Source of the DNA: Synergistales bacterium | GTDB lineage: Bacteria; Synergistota; Synergistia; Synergistales; 79-D21 | NCBI GenBank assembly: GCA_015657435.1 | Contig: JADLKH010000004.1 | Span: forward strand, 708,778-730,168 | DNA length: 21,391 nucleotides | Direction: 5' to 3' | Part shown: positions 1 to 7,293 of the stretch, piece after piece | Numbering within the stretch: position 1 is the stretch's first letter | How the letters are laid out: each line of letters begins with the position of its first letter | Notes under the pieces: generated by a model | Told to the model about the DNA's origin: nothing | What the model saw: only the letters and a program-made list of their open reading frames with translations | Databases searched by the model: none | Translations under genes and position numbers: made by a program

Positions 1-182
1 GAAGAACCGGCTGCCGTCACCTTTTTCTCCTGCGAGAACTATTGTTTTCACCGGCCGAGCCGTTCTTGTCACCACCTCATGTTTACCGCTGTCACCCGTC
101 AGGAATAATTTCGCAATGACAACAAGGGCCGCAAGGCCAATGATCGCGATGAAAACTTTCCTCTGGCGTTCTTTGTCCAATC
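1..182 (-). CDS. Efflux RND/HlyD-type membrane fusion protein, N-terminal part
   Basis: This reading frame runs off the left edge, so only about 60 N-terminal residues are visible. It opens with a short basic stretch (LDKERQRK), one hydrophobic helix (about residues 9-26, VFIAIIGLAALVVIAKLFL) and then a periplasmic segment with ARPVKTIVLAGEK followed by DGSRFF. An N-terminal anchor followed by a 'RPVKT' strand is typical of periplasmic adaptor (membrane fusion) subunits of RND efflux pumps, which link the inner-membrane pump to an outer-membrane channel. The start is a TTG at 182-180, chosen because GGGAGGG lies 8 bases upstream on the minus strand; no ATG fits. The pump gene itself would lie outside the window. 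The family call rests on the N-terminus only. Confidence 0.6.
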
Positions 183-223
183 GCCTTACCCTCCCTCGAT
201 AGCAGACTATTAGCATGATAAAC

Positions 224-253
224 AATACAACCGGATGGTTTTGCCAGTCAATG
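224..253 (-). promoter_or_regulatory. Candidate promoter for the membrane fusion protein gene
   Basis: On the minus strand TTGACT (253-248) and TATTGT (229-224) are separated by 18 bases, about 40 bases upstream of the TTG start and its Shine-Dalgarno. It is a moderate match to a sigma-70 type promoter and has no other support. Confidence 0.35.
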
Positions 254-609
254 GGGCAATGCCAAATTATCCATTGGAATAAACGGGATAAAACTGCCTT
301 TTTCGCAAGTATTGCCCAAACGCCCGGTTTTTACCCAATGAAGGCTAAAAGAGCGTGTGAAGACCGCTGGACAAGCCCCCCGGCTGTACGTTTTATTTTT
401 GAAGGGCAGGAGATTTGGCAAAAAGAGACCGAACCGTCTCCGGTTGAAGCGGGTTGAAGGGGAGCAGGCGATATCCTGACCAACGCAAATCGGAACGATA
501 GGGGCCTCATTCGTGAACTATTCCATTTGGGGAGGCAGAAAAGCGGCAAGATGCGATATCGTTGGTAGGGAGTGTGGCGAAAGCCAGGGAATGGAAATGG
601 ATTCGAAAT
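254..609. other. Intergenic region without a supported gene
   Basis: This stretch separates the minus-strand efflux gene from the plus-strand DUF3795 gene. The open frames in it (for example 215-457 plus) have no family resemblance, no good ribosome binding site and overlap the putative promoter of the efflux gene. I see no hairpin terminator, tRNA or repeat. It presumably holds the divergent regulatory sequences. Confidence 0.5.
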
Positions 610-1098
610 ATGAGCAGCAAGGAGGCAAGAGCCATCGTGGAAAAAGACTATGAATTTGTTAAACAGCAGTTGGGGCCTTGTGGCGTAAATTGCGGAAAAT
701 GTTTCGCTTTTTCAGGAGGCAACATCTATGACCTTAGCAAACAATTAAAAAAAGCGTTGGGTAATTTTGACATCTACGCAAAGCGTTTTGTCGAACTGCT
801 AGAAGAACCTGTTTTCCTGAAATACCCCGAGTTTAAAGAATTTCTTGATTACCTGGCGGAGCAAAAATGCAAGGGATGCAGAAATGAGCGATGCAAATTG
901 TCCAAGACATGTCAGGTCCGTTCCTGCAGCGAAAAAAAGAATGTGGATTATTGTTTTCAATGCGAAGAATTTCCTTGTGCGAATACAGGTTTTGATGAGC
1001 ATTTGTATAAGAGGTATGTTGAAATCAACATGCGGATGAAGAAGATCGGGGTAGAGGCTTACTATGAAGAAACGAAGAACTTGCCGCGGTATCGGTAG
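610..1098 (+). CDS. DUF3795-type cysteine-rich protein
   Basis: A 162-residue soluble protein. It has CGVNCGKC near the N-terminus (about residues 22-29), a helical middle, and a second cysteine cluster with CKGCRNERCKLSKTC, then CFQCEEFPC. This layout, a leading C-G-V-x-C-x-x-C and a later CxxCEEFPC, is characteristic of the DUF3795 family, common in anaerobic bacteria and archaea. The cysteines suggest zinc or Fe-S binding; no function is established that I can cite. The start is uncertain. ATG at 610 has only a weak ribosome binding site, while an in-frame GTG at 637 is preceded by AAGGAGG with an 11-base spacer and would still keep every conserved cysteine. The frame stays open upstream to a TTG at 562, with no support for that longer form. 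No operon partner is evident. Confidence 0.75.
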   Translation: MSSKEARAIVEKDYEFVKQQLGPCGVNCGKCFAFSGGNIYDLSKQLKKALGNFDIYAKRFVELLEEPVFLKYPEFKEFLDYLAEQKCKGCRNERCKLSKTCQVRSCSEKKNVDYCFQCEEFPCANTGFDEHLYKRYVEINMRMKKIGVEAYYEETKNLPRYR

Positions 1099-1358
1099 AT
1101 CTTCGGCTGATTGTCATCTCCCTTTGCATCGTTCCTCAGGCATGGGCAGGTAATGTCTTTAACGGAAAGAGGTCATGAGGCGTCCGTTTTCCCGGCAAAC
1201 TTGGGAGAACCTTCAATGCCCGTACAGTTACGGAAAGCGGGTTGTCTCGTCAAATCTCCTCAACCCGTTGTTTCATCCATAACAGGCGGCACAGGACCCT
1301 CTATCCGGGGAGCGAGAGTCGCAAGGGAGGGAGGGGATTGACGGGGTACAATTGGTCT
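1099..1358 (+). other. Short intergenic stretch with a signal-peptide-like frame
   Basis: No full gene is seen. One plus-strand frame at about 1103-1168 reads LRLIVISLCIVPQAWAG then NVFNGKRS and stops. That looks like the hydrophobic core and AWA cleavage site of a signal peptide. It has no start codon or ribosome binding site in frame, and no exported protein follows. It may be a remnant of an eroded secreted-protein gene or chance. Confidence 0.25.
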
Positions 1359-1853
1359 ATGGCGCTTACAAAAAGGGAACGGAACCTCTCCAATTTTCTT
1401 TTCTGGGTGATTTTGCTCGTGGGACTGTTGCTGCCCTGGTGCGTCGGCGCCTGGGTCAAGCTCTTTCTGGAGGTTCAGGGAAAACCAACATGGCCCTGGG
1501 GCTTTTTCCTTCATCCCGAAATCCTGCTGGTTGAGATTTTCGCCTCGGTTTACTGGGCTCTTCCTTTCACGGGATTGGCCCTATTGAGCCGTTACGGCTT
1601 GGAAAAACAGCTGTCCCTGTTAAACCTCAACCCTATGGAAAGACTGCTGTGCATATCTCTTTCCTTCCTGGTTGGCGTCTATCATGCCACTCTGCTTTTT
1701 AAAGACCTTTTCTGGAAATTCCATCCGATTGCCTTCCTGTATCCCTGGTTTGTCCGGAATGGGGGATTGGAGATGCTGGCGGCTCTGGTGGGGGGATGGG
1801 TCCTTTTTGGAGCGAAGCACAGGTATTTAAAAAGGGACGATGAACGGTCTTGA
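1359..1853 (+). CDS. Small integral membrane protein of unknown function
   Basis: I do not recognise a family. The 164-residue product has a charged N-terminus (ALTKRERNLSN) and about four hydrophobic helices: roughly residues 12-32 (FWVILLVGLLLPWCVGAW), 48-72, 86-105 (LLCISLSFLVGVYHATLLF) and 125-145 (LEMLAALVGGWVLFGA). A short basic-acidic tail (KHRYLKRDDERS) follows. ATG 1359 is chosen because it sits just before the first helix; the longer frame from 1242 adds a low-complexity basic segment with no membrane or domain character. The ribosome binding site is poor (GGGAGGGGATTG, more than 10 bases away). The hydrophobic pattern and lack of internal stops make it a plausible gene. No neighbour shares its strand closely enough to suggest an operon. 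Confidence 0.5.
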   Translation: MALTKRERNLSNFLFWVILLVGLLLPWCVGAWVKLFLEVQGKPTWPWGFFLHPEILLVEIFASVYWALPFTGLALLSRYGLEKQLSLLNLNPMERLLCISLSFLVGVYHATLLFKDLFWKFHPIAFLYPWFVRNGGLEMLAALVGGWVLFGAKHRYLKRDDERS

Positions 1854-2560
1854 GAAGGAGACGTCTGCTTAACGACAAGCACGCTTTTCCCGGAAGGTCT
1901 GCTCGTGATCAGTGGGGGAGAGGCGATGACGGAACAGAGTGGCCTGGATGGGTTCAGGAATCACTTGGCACGGCTGCGATGGGACGCGCCCCCAACGGGG
2001 AAAGAGGGGTATTGATGAGGCCTCCGAAATTGGGCATGAGGGGCTCTGCGAAGTGGCCAATTTCACGCACGATAAAAGGCCCCGGCAAGGGGGTTGCAGC
2101 CAGGGCCTTCTGAGAAGAAGTGGTTGTTGTCCTGTCCAGGTTCCGTGACAGGCCTAGGATACCTTCCATCCCTGCAGTCTCCCTCGGTCGAAACACGCAT
2201 CTTCTTCTAGGCTTTTTTACCGAATCTACCCTTATTCCACATCCAAACTAGGGGATTTCCCGATAGACAAACAGGCAATCTGGAGGTTTCATTTGACTGA
2301 AGATGAACAGGCACGCTCGTCATGGATGATTCGAGACGGACAGAGGCGGTTTGAAAATTTCCGCCTGGGACCTTGAGGCTCGACTGTCGATCCCATAAAC
2401 ACCTCTCGCGAGTAAACCCGCTGCATGCTTTCCGCCCGAACCCGACTTGAGATGGGTTTCTTCACGGCGATTGAAACGGGATAGAGAAGCGCTGCCGGGA
2501 AAAAAGGCGCTGGAGGATCTAGAAGGACAGCACACATTCCTGTTCATGAGGAGGGTCCAC
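1854..2560. other. About 700 bases with no convincing gene
   Basis: All longer open frames here are compositionally odd and mutually overlapping. Two very short plus-strand frames have fair ribosome binding sites: 1926-2015 (29 residues, starting MTEQSGLDGFRNHLARL, after GGGGGAG) and 2293-2376 (27 residues, TTG start after GGAGG, with TEDEQARSSWMIRDGQ). The first is followed in another frame by DEASEIGHEGLCEVANF (about 2013-2063), which reads like real protein sequence. So this may be an eroded gene, but I cannot name the family. No hairpin with a T-run is obvious. Confidence 0.35.
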
Positions 2561-2809
2561 ATGGCTTTATGGCGGCTTACCCCAGATCCTGATCGTTTTG
2601 ACCATCCGTTGTGGTCCGGAAGCCTGAACAGGGAGCCAGTGTCGGTGATTGCCGCAGATGAGGTTCAGGCCAGAGAAAGAGCGACGGAGATGGACAATAA
2701 CGACAATGCCGCGTTGAGGACAGCCGGGGCAGATGCTCCGCTGTCCCCCTGGAAGGATTCGTCTCTGGTCCATGCGGAAGTCGTCCGGTTCGACCTGGGC
2801 CCGTACTGA
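2561..2809 (+). CDS. Small conserved hypothetical protein (MALWRLTP type)
   Basis: An 82-residue soluble protein starting MALWRLTP and ending with SPWKDSSLVHAEVV. I recall unnamed small proteins of similar layout in other bacteria: an opening (M)A-x-W-(R/K)-LTP, a middle stretch 'V-x-V-x-A-x-x-x-x-x-AR-x-x-A', and a closing SPW-x-x-x-x-LV-x-(C/A)-E. Here the middle element is VSVIAADEVQARERATEM. I know no function for them. ATG 2561 is chosen because GAGGAGGG lies 5-11 bases upstream and because the conserved pattern begins exactly there; the frame extends upstream to 2447 without family-like sequence. The match is from memory, not a search. It stands alone, convergent with the DUF1003 gene. 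Confidence 0.65.
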   Translation: MALWRLTPDPDRFDHPLWSGSLNREPVSVIAADEVQARERATEMDNNDNAALRTAGADAPLSPWKDSSLVHAEVVRFDLGPY

Positions 2810-2935
2810 TCGGAAAGGTGGCGCTGAAGGCCGCGGAAAAACATAACCCGGCCCCGGGAAAATCGGCCGGAACTTTTGTTGGGCTGAGACCGGTCGACCT
2901 AGGCGAGGGGGGCCTCCCGTTTCGGCAGCTCGAAT

Positions 2936-3457
2936 TTACCCCTCAGGGGTCGCGGTTGGCTCCAACCCTTCGGGGGTTTGCTTTTCTACTGATTTGTCAA
3001 GCCTTGAAAGAATTTCGGCCATGATCTCGTCATGGTGGATCAGATGTTCCATCAGCACCTTGATTTCTGCTTCCGACCGCTTGTTTATCATGAAGTCTTC
3101 TTCGGCCATCAACCGATCTTTATCCGCCTGTCTGTTTTGACTCATCATGACTACCGGGCCCGTATAAGCGGCTTGGAAACTCAACATCAAATTCAACAGG
3201 ATGAATGGGTACGGATCCCATGCCTTGAAGAAATTCGGATCTTTATATCCCTGGTAGGCAATGTAGAGGTTGAACGCGATCCAAAAGAGGATCACGATGC
3301 TCTGGCAGATGATGAAAGGCCAGCTTCCGACAACCTTGGCAACCTGATCGGCAACGCGCTGGCCAATCGAAAGCTTCTCCCGGAATTCACGGTTTATGTT
3401 TCTCGCATGATGGTCACGGGTGTAGCGCGCCGCCGGACCTTTGACGTGTATGGGCAT
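2936..3457 (-). CDS. DUF1003 family membrane protein
   Basis: A 173-residue protein. After a basic N-terminus (MPIHVKGPAARYTRDHHARNI) comes the family core: IGQRVADQVAKVVGSWPFI, a first transmembrane helix (about residues 48-66, IICQSIVILFWIAFNLY), FKAWDPYPFILLNLMLS, and a second helix followed by GPVVMMSQNRQADKDR. The motifs 'D-P-(Y/F)-P-F-I-L-L-N' and 'P-x-(I/V)-M-M-S-Q-N-R-Q' are diagnostic of DUF1003. The C-terminal part is a charged helix (EIKVLMEHLIHHDEIMAEIL) and a Pro-rich tail. The function is unknown. ATG 3457 has GAGGTGGG upstream with a 5-base spacer; the frame upstream of it is open but unrelated to the family. It is divergent from the tRNA-binding protein gene across 141 bases. 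Confidence 0.88.
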   Translation of the reverse strand: MPIHVKGPAARYTRDHHARNINREFREKLSIGQRVADQVAKVVGSWPFIICQSIVILFWIAFNLYIAYQGYKDPNFFKAWDPYPFILLNLMLSFQAAYTGPVVMMSQNRQADKDRLMAEEDFMINKRSEAEIKVLMEHLIHHDEIMAEILSRLDKSVEKQTPEGLEPTATPEG

Positions 3458-3598
3458 TTTTCCCACCTCATTTCTGCGAAGTCTATAGCCAACATCATAC
3501 GCCGACCTGTGCGCTTTTCGGCCGTAGGCAAGGTGGGATTTGCCCTGTGACCGTCGCCGGAGAGGTCCGGACGGCAGAATGCATTGAACGGGGGATGG

Positions 3599-3964
3599 AT
3601 GATGGATCATTTCGGCGTTGCGCCGGTCAAACCAGTAATCGATTTTGGCCTGTTGGAGCAAATCGACATCCGAGTGGGCAGGATCCTTTCTCTGGAATCG
3701 CTCCCGAAATCGGACAAACTGGTCAAGCTAACGGTGGATTTCGGCGATCGGCAGCGTTCGGTTGTGGTTGGCATGAAGCGGGAAAGGGAAAGGCCGGAGG
3801 AAGTTGTCGGGCTCCAGTCCTTATTTGTGGTAAACCTGGAACCCAGAAAGATCCATGGTGTTTTGTCGGAAGCCATGCTGTTCGATATCGGATATGCCGA
3901 TGGAATCACGCCAGTCCTCGCCGTACCCGAAAAGCCTGTCCCGAACGGAGCGAGAGTCGGGTAG
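3599..3964 (+). CDS. csaA: CsaA-like tRNA-binding domain protein
   Basis: A 121-residue stand-alone tRNA-binding (EMAP II / Trbp111-like OB-fold) protein. The signature is clear: IDFGLLEQIDIRVGRIL, then SDKLVKLTVDFGDRQRSVV, and LFVVNLEPRKIHGVLSEAML, where family members read 'VVNLxPRKIxGxxSxGMLL'. The same fold forms the C-terminal dimerisation domain of many methionyl-tRNA synthetases. As a free protein (CsaA in Bacillus, YgjH in E. coli) it has been linked to tRNA binding and export-chaperone activity. The length is about that of a complete CsaA, so this is not a synthetase fragment. ATG 3599 or the adjacent ATG 3602 is preferred, with GGGGGA just upstream, over a TTG at 3584. No operon partner is adjacent. 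Confidence 0.85.
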   Translation: MMDHFGVAPVKPVIDFGLLEQIDIRVGRILSLESLPKSDKLVKLTVDFGDRQRSVVVGMKRERERPEEVVGLQSLFVVNLEPRKIHGVLSEAMLFDIGYADGITPVLAVPEKPVPNGARVG

Positions 3965-4148
3965 GGGAATAAGGGCATGGAAGTCCCGCCCCTGGAGTTT
4001 GCGCGGATTTCACGCACATCAGCCGGAATCTCAAGGCATCAATCTCAGGATGCACCCCTGCTGAAGCGGCGCGGCTATGGGGTTCCCTTAACCTGTCCAT
4101 CTCAATAGGGTGACGGGTTTCCGGGTCGGCCCGTTGCCGGAGTTCGGG

Positions 4149-5174
4149 TTATTTCTGCGCCATCCCCTTGTTGAGGTAATACCTGAGAAACAGCTTCGGG
4201 CAATGAAGGATTTCGAAGCCCTTGAACCACGTTTCCGGTTTCTTGAGGAAGCAGAGCACGGATTGGGTTTTTAGAATCTTTTCGAGGCATTCCGAATCCC
4301 CGAGTCTTTCCCAGTAATAGCTTTCTTTCCCGAAGCGCAGGCTGAGCGACAGATCCTTGATCACGGCATTGGGTACTTCGCAGTTTTCGATGGTCCTTGT
4401 CAGCTTTTCATCGGCGCCATTGCCTTTAAGGAAGGAAACCAGATTGCCGAACATCCGCATTTCCACGTTTGCCCGGGTCAGATTCTTTTGCGGGGATTTT
4501 GTGCTTTGCCCAGGATACTGGACATAATGGTAGAGGACCCGATCGATGCAGGAGACGCCCTCTGCATGGAAGAGAGCCATGCAGATAAACAACTGGTCTT
4601 CCGCATTATGGAGGTTTTCATCGAACGTAACCCCGTTTTTCCTGAGCAGATCCGTTTTGAAGAGGACCCGTGCCATCTGAATCGCCAGCCTGTCCTTGAG
4701 CAGGAATCGACTCAACAGTTCCGGACCGGTTTTTTCACATGAAAAAAAGAGCTTCCTCCTTTTAACCCGTTTTATCCTTATGTTCTCTTTATTCACCAAA
4801 TCGAATGCGCAGAAGACGGCGTCGCTTCCGTCTTCGACCGCTTTCCCGTGAAGTTCCGATAGATAGCTGTTTTCAAACCGGTCGTCGCAATCGCAGAAGA
4901 CGATATGTTCCCCTTTCGCGAAGGACATGCCTCTGTTCCTTGCCGCGCTGATTCCCTTGTTCGGCTGTGTGACGAGTTTCCACGGGAGGTTTTTCCTGTT
5001 GATGAAATCCTTTGCGACGGCTTCCGATCGGTCGGTGGAACCATCATTCACGATGATGAGTTCAAAATCCCGATGAGTCTGGTCTGCAAAATCTTCAAGA
5101 GTTCTTTCAAGGACTGGTTCCGCGTTGAAGCATGGCATCACGACGCTTATCGTAACGGACACCCCCTTTCTCAA
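4149..5174 (-). CDS. Family 2 glycosyltransferase
   Basis: A 341-residue GT-A fold glycosyltransferase. The N-terminal third has the classic elements: ISVVMPCFNAEPVLERTL at residues 9-26, FELIIVNDGSTDRSEAV (nucleotide binding), NKGISAARNRGMSFAKG, and the metal-binding DxD region FCDCDDRFE. It presumably transfers a sugar from a nucleotide donor to a surface glycan or lipid; the acceptor is unknown. The middle (LHNAEDQLFICMALFHAEG) fits the family. The C-terminal region has no predicted membrane helix, only FLRYYLNKG near the end. The start is weak: TTG 5174 has no ribosome binding site, and a GTG at 5162 has GGGGG directly against it. The start region abuts a truncated DUF2284 fragment, so the 5' end may have been rearranged. 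No other polysaccharide gene is nearby. Confidence 0.85.
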   Translation of the reverse strand: MRKGVSVTISVVMPCFNAEPVLERTLEDFADQTHRDFELIIVNDGSTDRSEAVAKDFINRKNLPWKLVTQPNKGISAARNRGMSFAKGEHIVFCDCDDRFENSYLSELHGKAVEDGSDAVFCAFDLVNKENIRIKRVKRRKLFFSCEKTGPELLSRFLLKDRLAIQMARVLFKTDLLRKNGVTFDENLHNAEDQLFICMALFHAEGVSCIDRVLYHYVQYPGQSTKSPQKNLTRANVEMRMFGNLVSFLKGNGADEKLTRTIENCEVPNAVIKDLSLSLRFGKESYYWERLGDSECLEKILKTQSVLCFLKKPETWFKGFEILHCPKLFLRYYLNKGMAQK

Positions 5175-5194
5175 TAGTGGCAGGGGCTCTTGCC

Positions 5195-5447
5195 GTCATG
5201 CCGCCAAAATGAACGAGCAGCGCAGAGGCATCGCCGTCGAGGATTTCCTGGATCTCTTTCGGGGTCGGAGTCTTTGGAGGGCAACAATGGGAAGTTCCGA
5301 ACCGGTCGTCTCCGTAGGGGCATTTCAATCGAACCCGGGGGCGGTTGCGACGCTGCGGACCGGGATGAATCTTGCTTCCTGAGCGCCACGATTGAGGGCT
5401 TCATCGATCAGGGGAGACAGGCGATTTCCGTCATGAATCAAGAACAT
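5195..5447 (-). pseudogene. Frameshifted, truncated DUF2284 metal-binding protein remnant
   Basis: Two overlapping minus-strand frames together read like a DUF2284 protein. The first (ATG 5447 to a stop at 5325) gives PLIDEALNRGAQEARFIPVR then SVATAPG. The second takes over as RVRLKCPYGDDRFGTSHCCPP, then KTPTPKEIQEIL and ALLVHF. DUF2284 proteins characteristically have 'AL-x-x-GA-x-x-A-x-x-I-P', 'VRLKC...YG', 'CPP-x-(S/T)PT-x-E-x-x-x-IL' and 'ALLV'. Adding one C to the five-C run (minus strand, 5341-5337) would join them as ATAPRVRLKC. The C-terminal half, including the later cysteine region usual in the family, is absent; the fragment ends where the glycosyltransferase begins. It is therefore broken twice. 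The family recognition is from motif memory, not a search. The frameshift alone could be an assembly error, but the truncation could not. Confidence 0.65.
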
Positions 5448-5724
5448 CCCGAGCCCCACGCTTTCTCAAGTAATATTAAATGTAATTCCGATTTCCCCCC
5501 TGCGATATTCCCATTTTACGCCATGCCTCTCCCAAAACGGATAAGTTTAAAATATGGATGAAAGGGGGTGGGGGCTCTTGGGTGTCCCCCGGTTTTCACG
5601 AACCTCCCGCCGGAGCAAGAGAACCTTGTGTCCCTTCATCCTTTTTGAAACATCCTGTCCTAGGCAAGTTCGTGTAAGCTTTTTCTCATCACTGCCGAGA
5701 AACCTTTGTGAGGGAGGAATGAAG

Positions 5725-6108
5725 ATGAAAACCGTAATTCCGCAGGGTACTCCGAAGGGGAGCGGACACTACGTCCCCGGAGTTATTTCCAACGGGATGC
5801 TTTACATCTCGGGGCAGCTGCCGGTTGACCCTGAAACCGGCCTGATGCCGGGAGGTGGTGTGGGAGCCCATGCGAAGAGGGCCTTGGCCAACGTGGAGCG
5901 CATCCTGCTGACGGCGGGTCTTTCAAGGGAGAATGTCGTGCAGTGCAGGGTCTATATCCCGGATGTGGCGTATTGGGATGAGGTCAATGGGGTTTATGCG
6001 GAGTTTTTCGGCACGCACAAACCTGCCCGTGTGGTTGTGCCCAGCAGGAACCTGCACGGCGGGGCGCTGGTGGAAATCGAGGCGATTGCGGAAATGGAGG
6101 CGGACTGA
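5725..6108 (+). CDS. ridA: RidA family enamine/imine deaminase
   Basis: A 127-residue YjgF/YER057c/UK114 protein that hydrolyses reactive enamines and imines released by PLP enzymes such as threonine dehydratase, giving 2-oxo acids and ammonia. Family motifs are GHYVPGVISNGMLYISGQLP, DPETGLMPGG, LANVERILLTAGLSRENVV, and at the end PARVVVPSRNL with VEIEAIAEM. The Arg of 'PAR' and the Glu of 'VEIEAIA' correspond to the catalytic-site Arg and Glu of active RidA proteins, so it should be an active deaminase rather than a degenerate member. Two ATGs compete, 5719 and 5725. GGGAGG at 5712-5717 is ideally placed (7 bases) for 5725 and too close for 5719. It is monocistronic, ending at a hairpin shared with the convergent gene. 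Confidence 0.9.
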   Translation: MKTVIPQGTPKGSGHYVPGVISNGMLYISGQLPVDPETGLMPGGGVGAHAKRALANVERILLTAGLSRENVVQCRVYIPDVAYWDEVNGVYAEFFGTHKPARVVVPSRNLHGGALVEIEAIAEMEAD

Positions 6109-6199
6109 GAAAACGACCATCGGCCGGACGGGGAAAGCCCTGCGGCCGCTGAAGAAATCCTCTCAGACCGCGGACAGGAGAACCCCGGCAACGCTCAAC

Positions 6200-6224
6200 G
6201 GGGACCCTGCCAGGCAGGGTCCCC
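6200..6224. terminator. Bidirectional hairpin between ridA and the CMD gene
   Basis: A perfect 12-base inverted repeat, GGGGACCCTGCC / GGCAGGGTCCCC, separated by one base (6200-6211 and 6213-6224), lies between two convergent genes. The flanking T-content is modest, so the intrinsic termination strength is uncertain, but the position and stem are typical of a shared terminator. Confidence 0.75.
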
Positions 6225-6249
6225 GATTATTGTGACAAACGCGGATTGA

Positions 6250-6573
6250 CTACTTGGGGCAGTTGCAGCCGACGTTTCCCTTGATCATTTCCCTGTAATC
6301 CGAAAGAAGGTCGTGTATCCAGCAGTCATCGTTCCCGGCGCTTTCCCGGAAGGTCAGGGCGATGACCTGGGAGACCTCCTGGAGGGTGGCGCCCGCCTTG
6401 AGGGCTCCCATAAAGTGCTTTTTAACGCAGGGGGCGGATCGTCCCTTGATGGCGAGGGCCAGGCAGATGAACTGGTAAGTTTTTTCGTCGAAAAGGCGTT
6501 TCTCGGCGAACATCGTGTCGATTTCTTCGAACTTCTCCGCGAATTCCGGGAACCACTCTGCAACCAATCGCAT
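6250..6573 (-). CDS. Carboxymuconolactone decarboxylase (AhpD-like) family protein
   Basis: A 107-residue all-helical protein. The core KTYQFICLALAIKGRSAPCV followed by KKHFMGALKAGATLQEVSQVI matches the CMD/AhpD fold, where members read '(C)-x-x-C-x-x-x-H-x-x-x-A-x-x-x-GAT-x-x-E'. Only the second Cys of the usual redox CxxC is kept: the first position is Ser (S-A-P-C), so a classical AhpD disulfide peroxidase cycle is doubtful. The C-terminus carries CWIHDLL and a terminal CNCPK. Many anaerobes have such single-Cys relatives of unknown role. ATG 6573 is preferred over a longer frame from 6630 because AGGAGGAG sits about 11 bases upstream on the minus strand. Monocistronic. Confidence 0.82.
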   Translation of the reverse strand: MRLVAEWFPEFAEKFEEIDTMFAEKRLFDEKTYQFICLALAIKGRSAPCVKKHFMGALKAGATLQEVSQVIALTFRESAGNDDCWIHDLLSDYREMIKGNVGCNCPK

Positions 6574-6884
6574 GGCAATATTCTCCTCCTCAAAACAGGT
6601 TATGAAGTATTTTATAAGCCATCGCTTCATGTGGCAATTTGTGCTCGAATTTGGTCGATTTTTGCTCCCTGTCGGTGGCGAGCGAGGGCTTCAGAGAGAG
6701 TTAGGTAAGATGGCGGATGCCAGAAAATAAGCAAAGACTAAAATAGTTATAAAACAAGAACATGTTTTGTGTTGACTAAGACGACCGGACACAAAAGCGA
6801 GGTTCGGCCGGAAAGGTCGGGCCGCAGGAGCGATTGAATTTGTTTGGGCGCGAGGCTGAGAAAGAAAACGAGGAGGGGTTTTCG

Positions 6885-7193
6885 ATGAGAGGATTGCTCG
6901 CATTTCCGGCTTTCCTTGTTGCCGGCGGAACGGCTGAAGCTGCAGATTTCGGTGGCCGGATCTGCCAATGGGGTTGGGGGAGAGGAATGATGTGGGGTTT
7001 TCCGGGAGGGATGTTCATGATGTTTTTGTTGCTTCTCTTGGGAGTGGCGCTCGTTTACGTTCTCTTGAAGAGGCAGGGCGAGTCGCGCCCGGTGGAAGTG
7101 TCGAAGGAAACTCCCCTGGAGATTTTGAAGCGCCGGTATGCCAGAGGTGAGATCACCAAGGAGCAGTTCGAGGAAATGAAGAAAGACCTGTAG
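6885..7193 (+). CDS. Short membrane protein with C-terminal SHOCT domain
   Basis: A 102-residue protein. The N-terminus (MRGLLAFPAFLVAGGTAEAA) looks like a signal peptide or first helix. A Gly/Trp/Met-rich stretch follows (WGWGRGMMWGFPGGM), then one transmembrane helix (FMMFLLLLLGVALVYVLL, about residues 45-62). A linker leads to a SHOCT motif at the end: LEILKRRYARGEITKEQFEEM, where the family reads 'L-x-x-RYA-x-GEI-x-x-EE(Y/F)-x-x-x-K-x-x-L'. SHOCT motifs are about 30 residues and often sit at the C-terminus of small membrane proteins; their role is thought to be oligomerisation or interaction. ATG 6885 has AGGAGG 8 bases upstream. A single-gene transcript ends at the hairpin that follows. 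Confidence 0.85.
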   Translation: MRGLLAFPAFLVAGGTAEAADFGGRICQWGWGRGMMWGFPGGMFMMFLLLLLGVALVYVLLKRQGESRPVEVSKETPLEILKRRYARGEITKEQFEEMKKDL

Positions 7194-7212
7194 GTTGACT
7201 TGCGGAATCTGA

Positions 7213-7246
7213 GGGGCCCTCCAAACCGGAGGGCCCCGTTTGTTTG
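7213..7246 (+). terminator. Rho-independent terminator of the SHOCT gene
   Basis: A 10-base-pair stem, GGGGCCCTCC (7213-7222) and GGAGGGCCCC (7228-7237), with a five-base loop, is followed by GTTTGTTTG. It begins 20 bases after the stop codon. Confidence 0.85.
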
Positions 7247-7293
7247 ACTGGCAGGAGAAGCCCCCCTCGGGGTGCTTTCATGCAATGGCGTAG

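Noticed and set aside
2818..3024. GTG-started 68-residue frame between the small protein and DUF1003 genes
   Set aside because: It overlaps the 3' end of the well-supported DUF1003 gene on the other strand and has no recognisable sequence.
3547..3972. 141-residue plus-strand frame overlapping the CsaA-like gene
   Set aside because: The overlapping 3599-3964 frame has clear tRNA-binding motifs, while this one is low-complexity shadow sequence.
7256..7278. Hairpin AAGCCCCCCTCGGGGTGCTT as a terminator
   Set aside because: It has a mismatched stem, follows a better terminator by only a few bases and lacks a proper T-run; its role is unclear.
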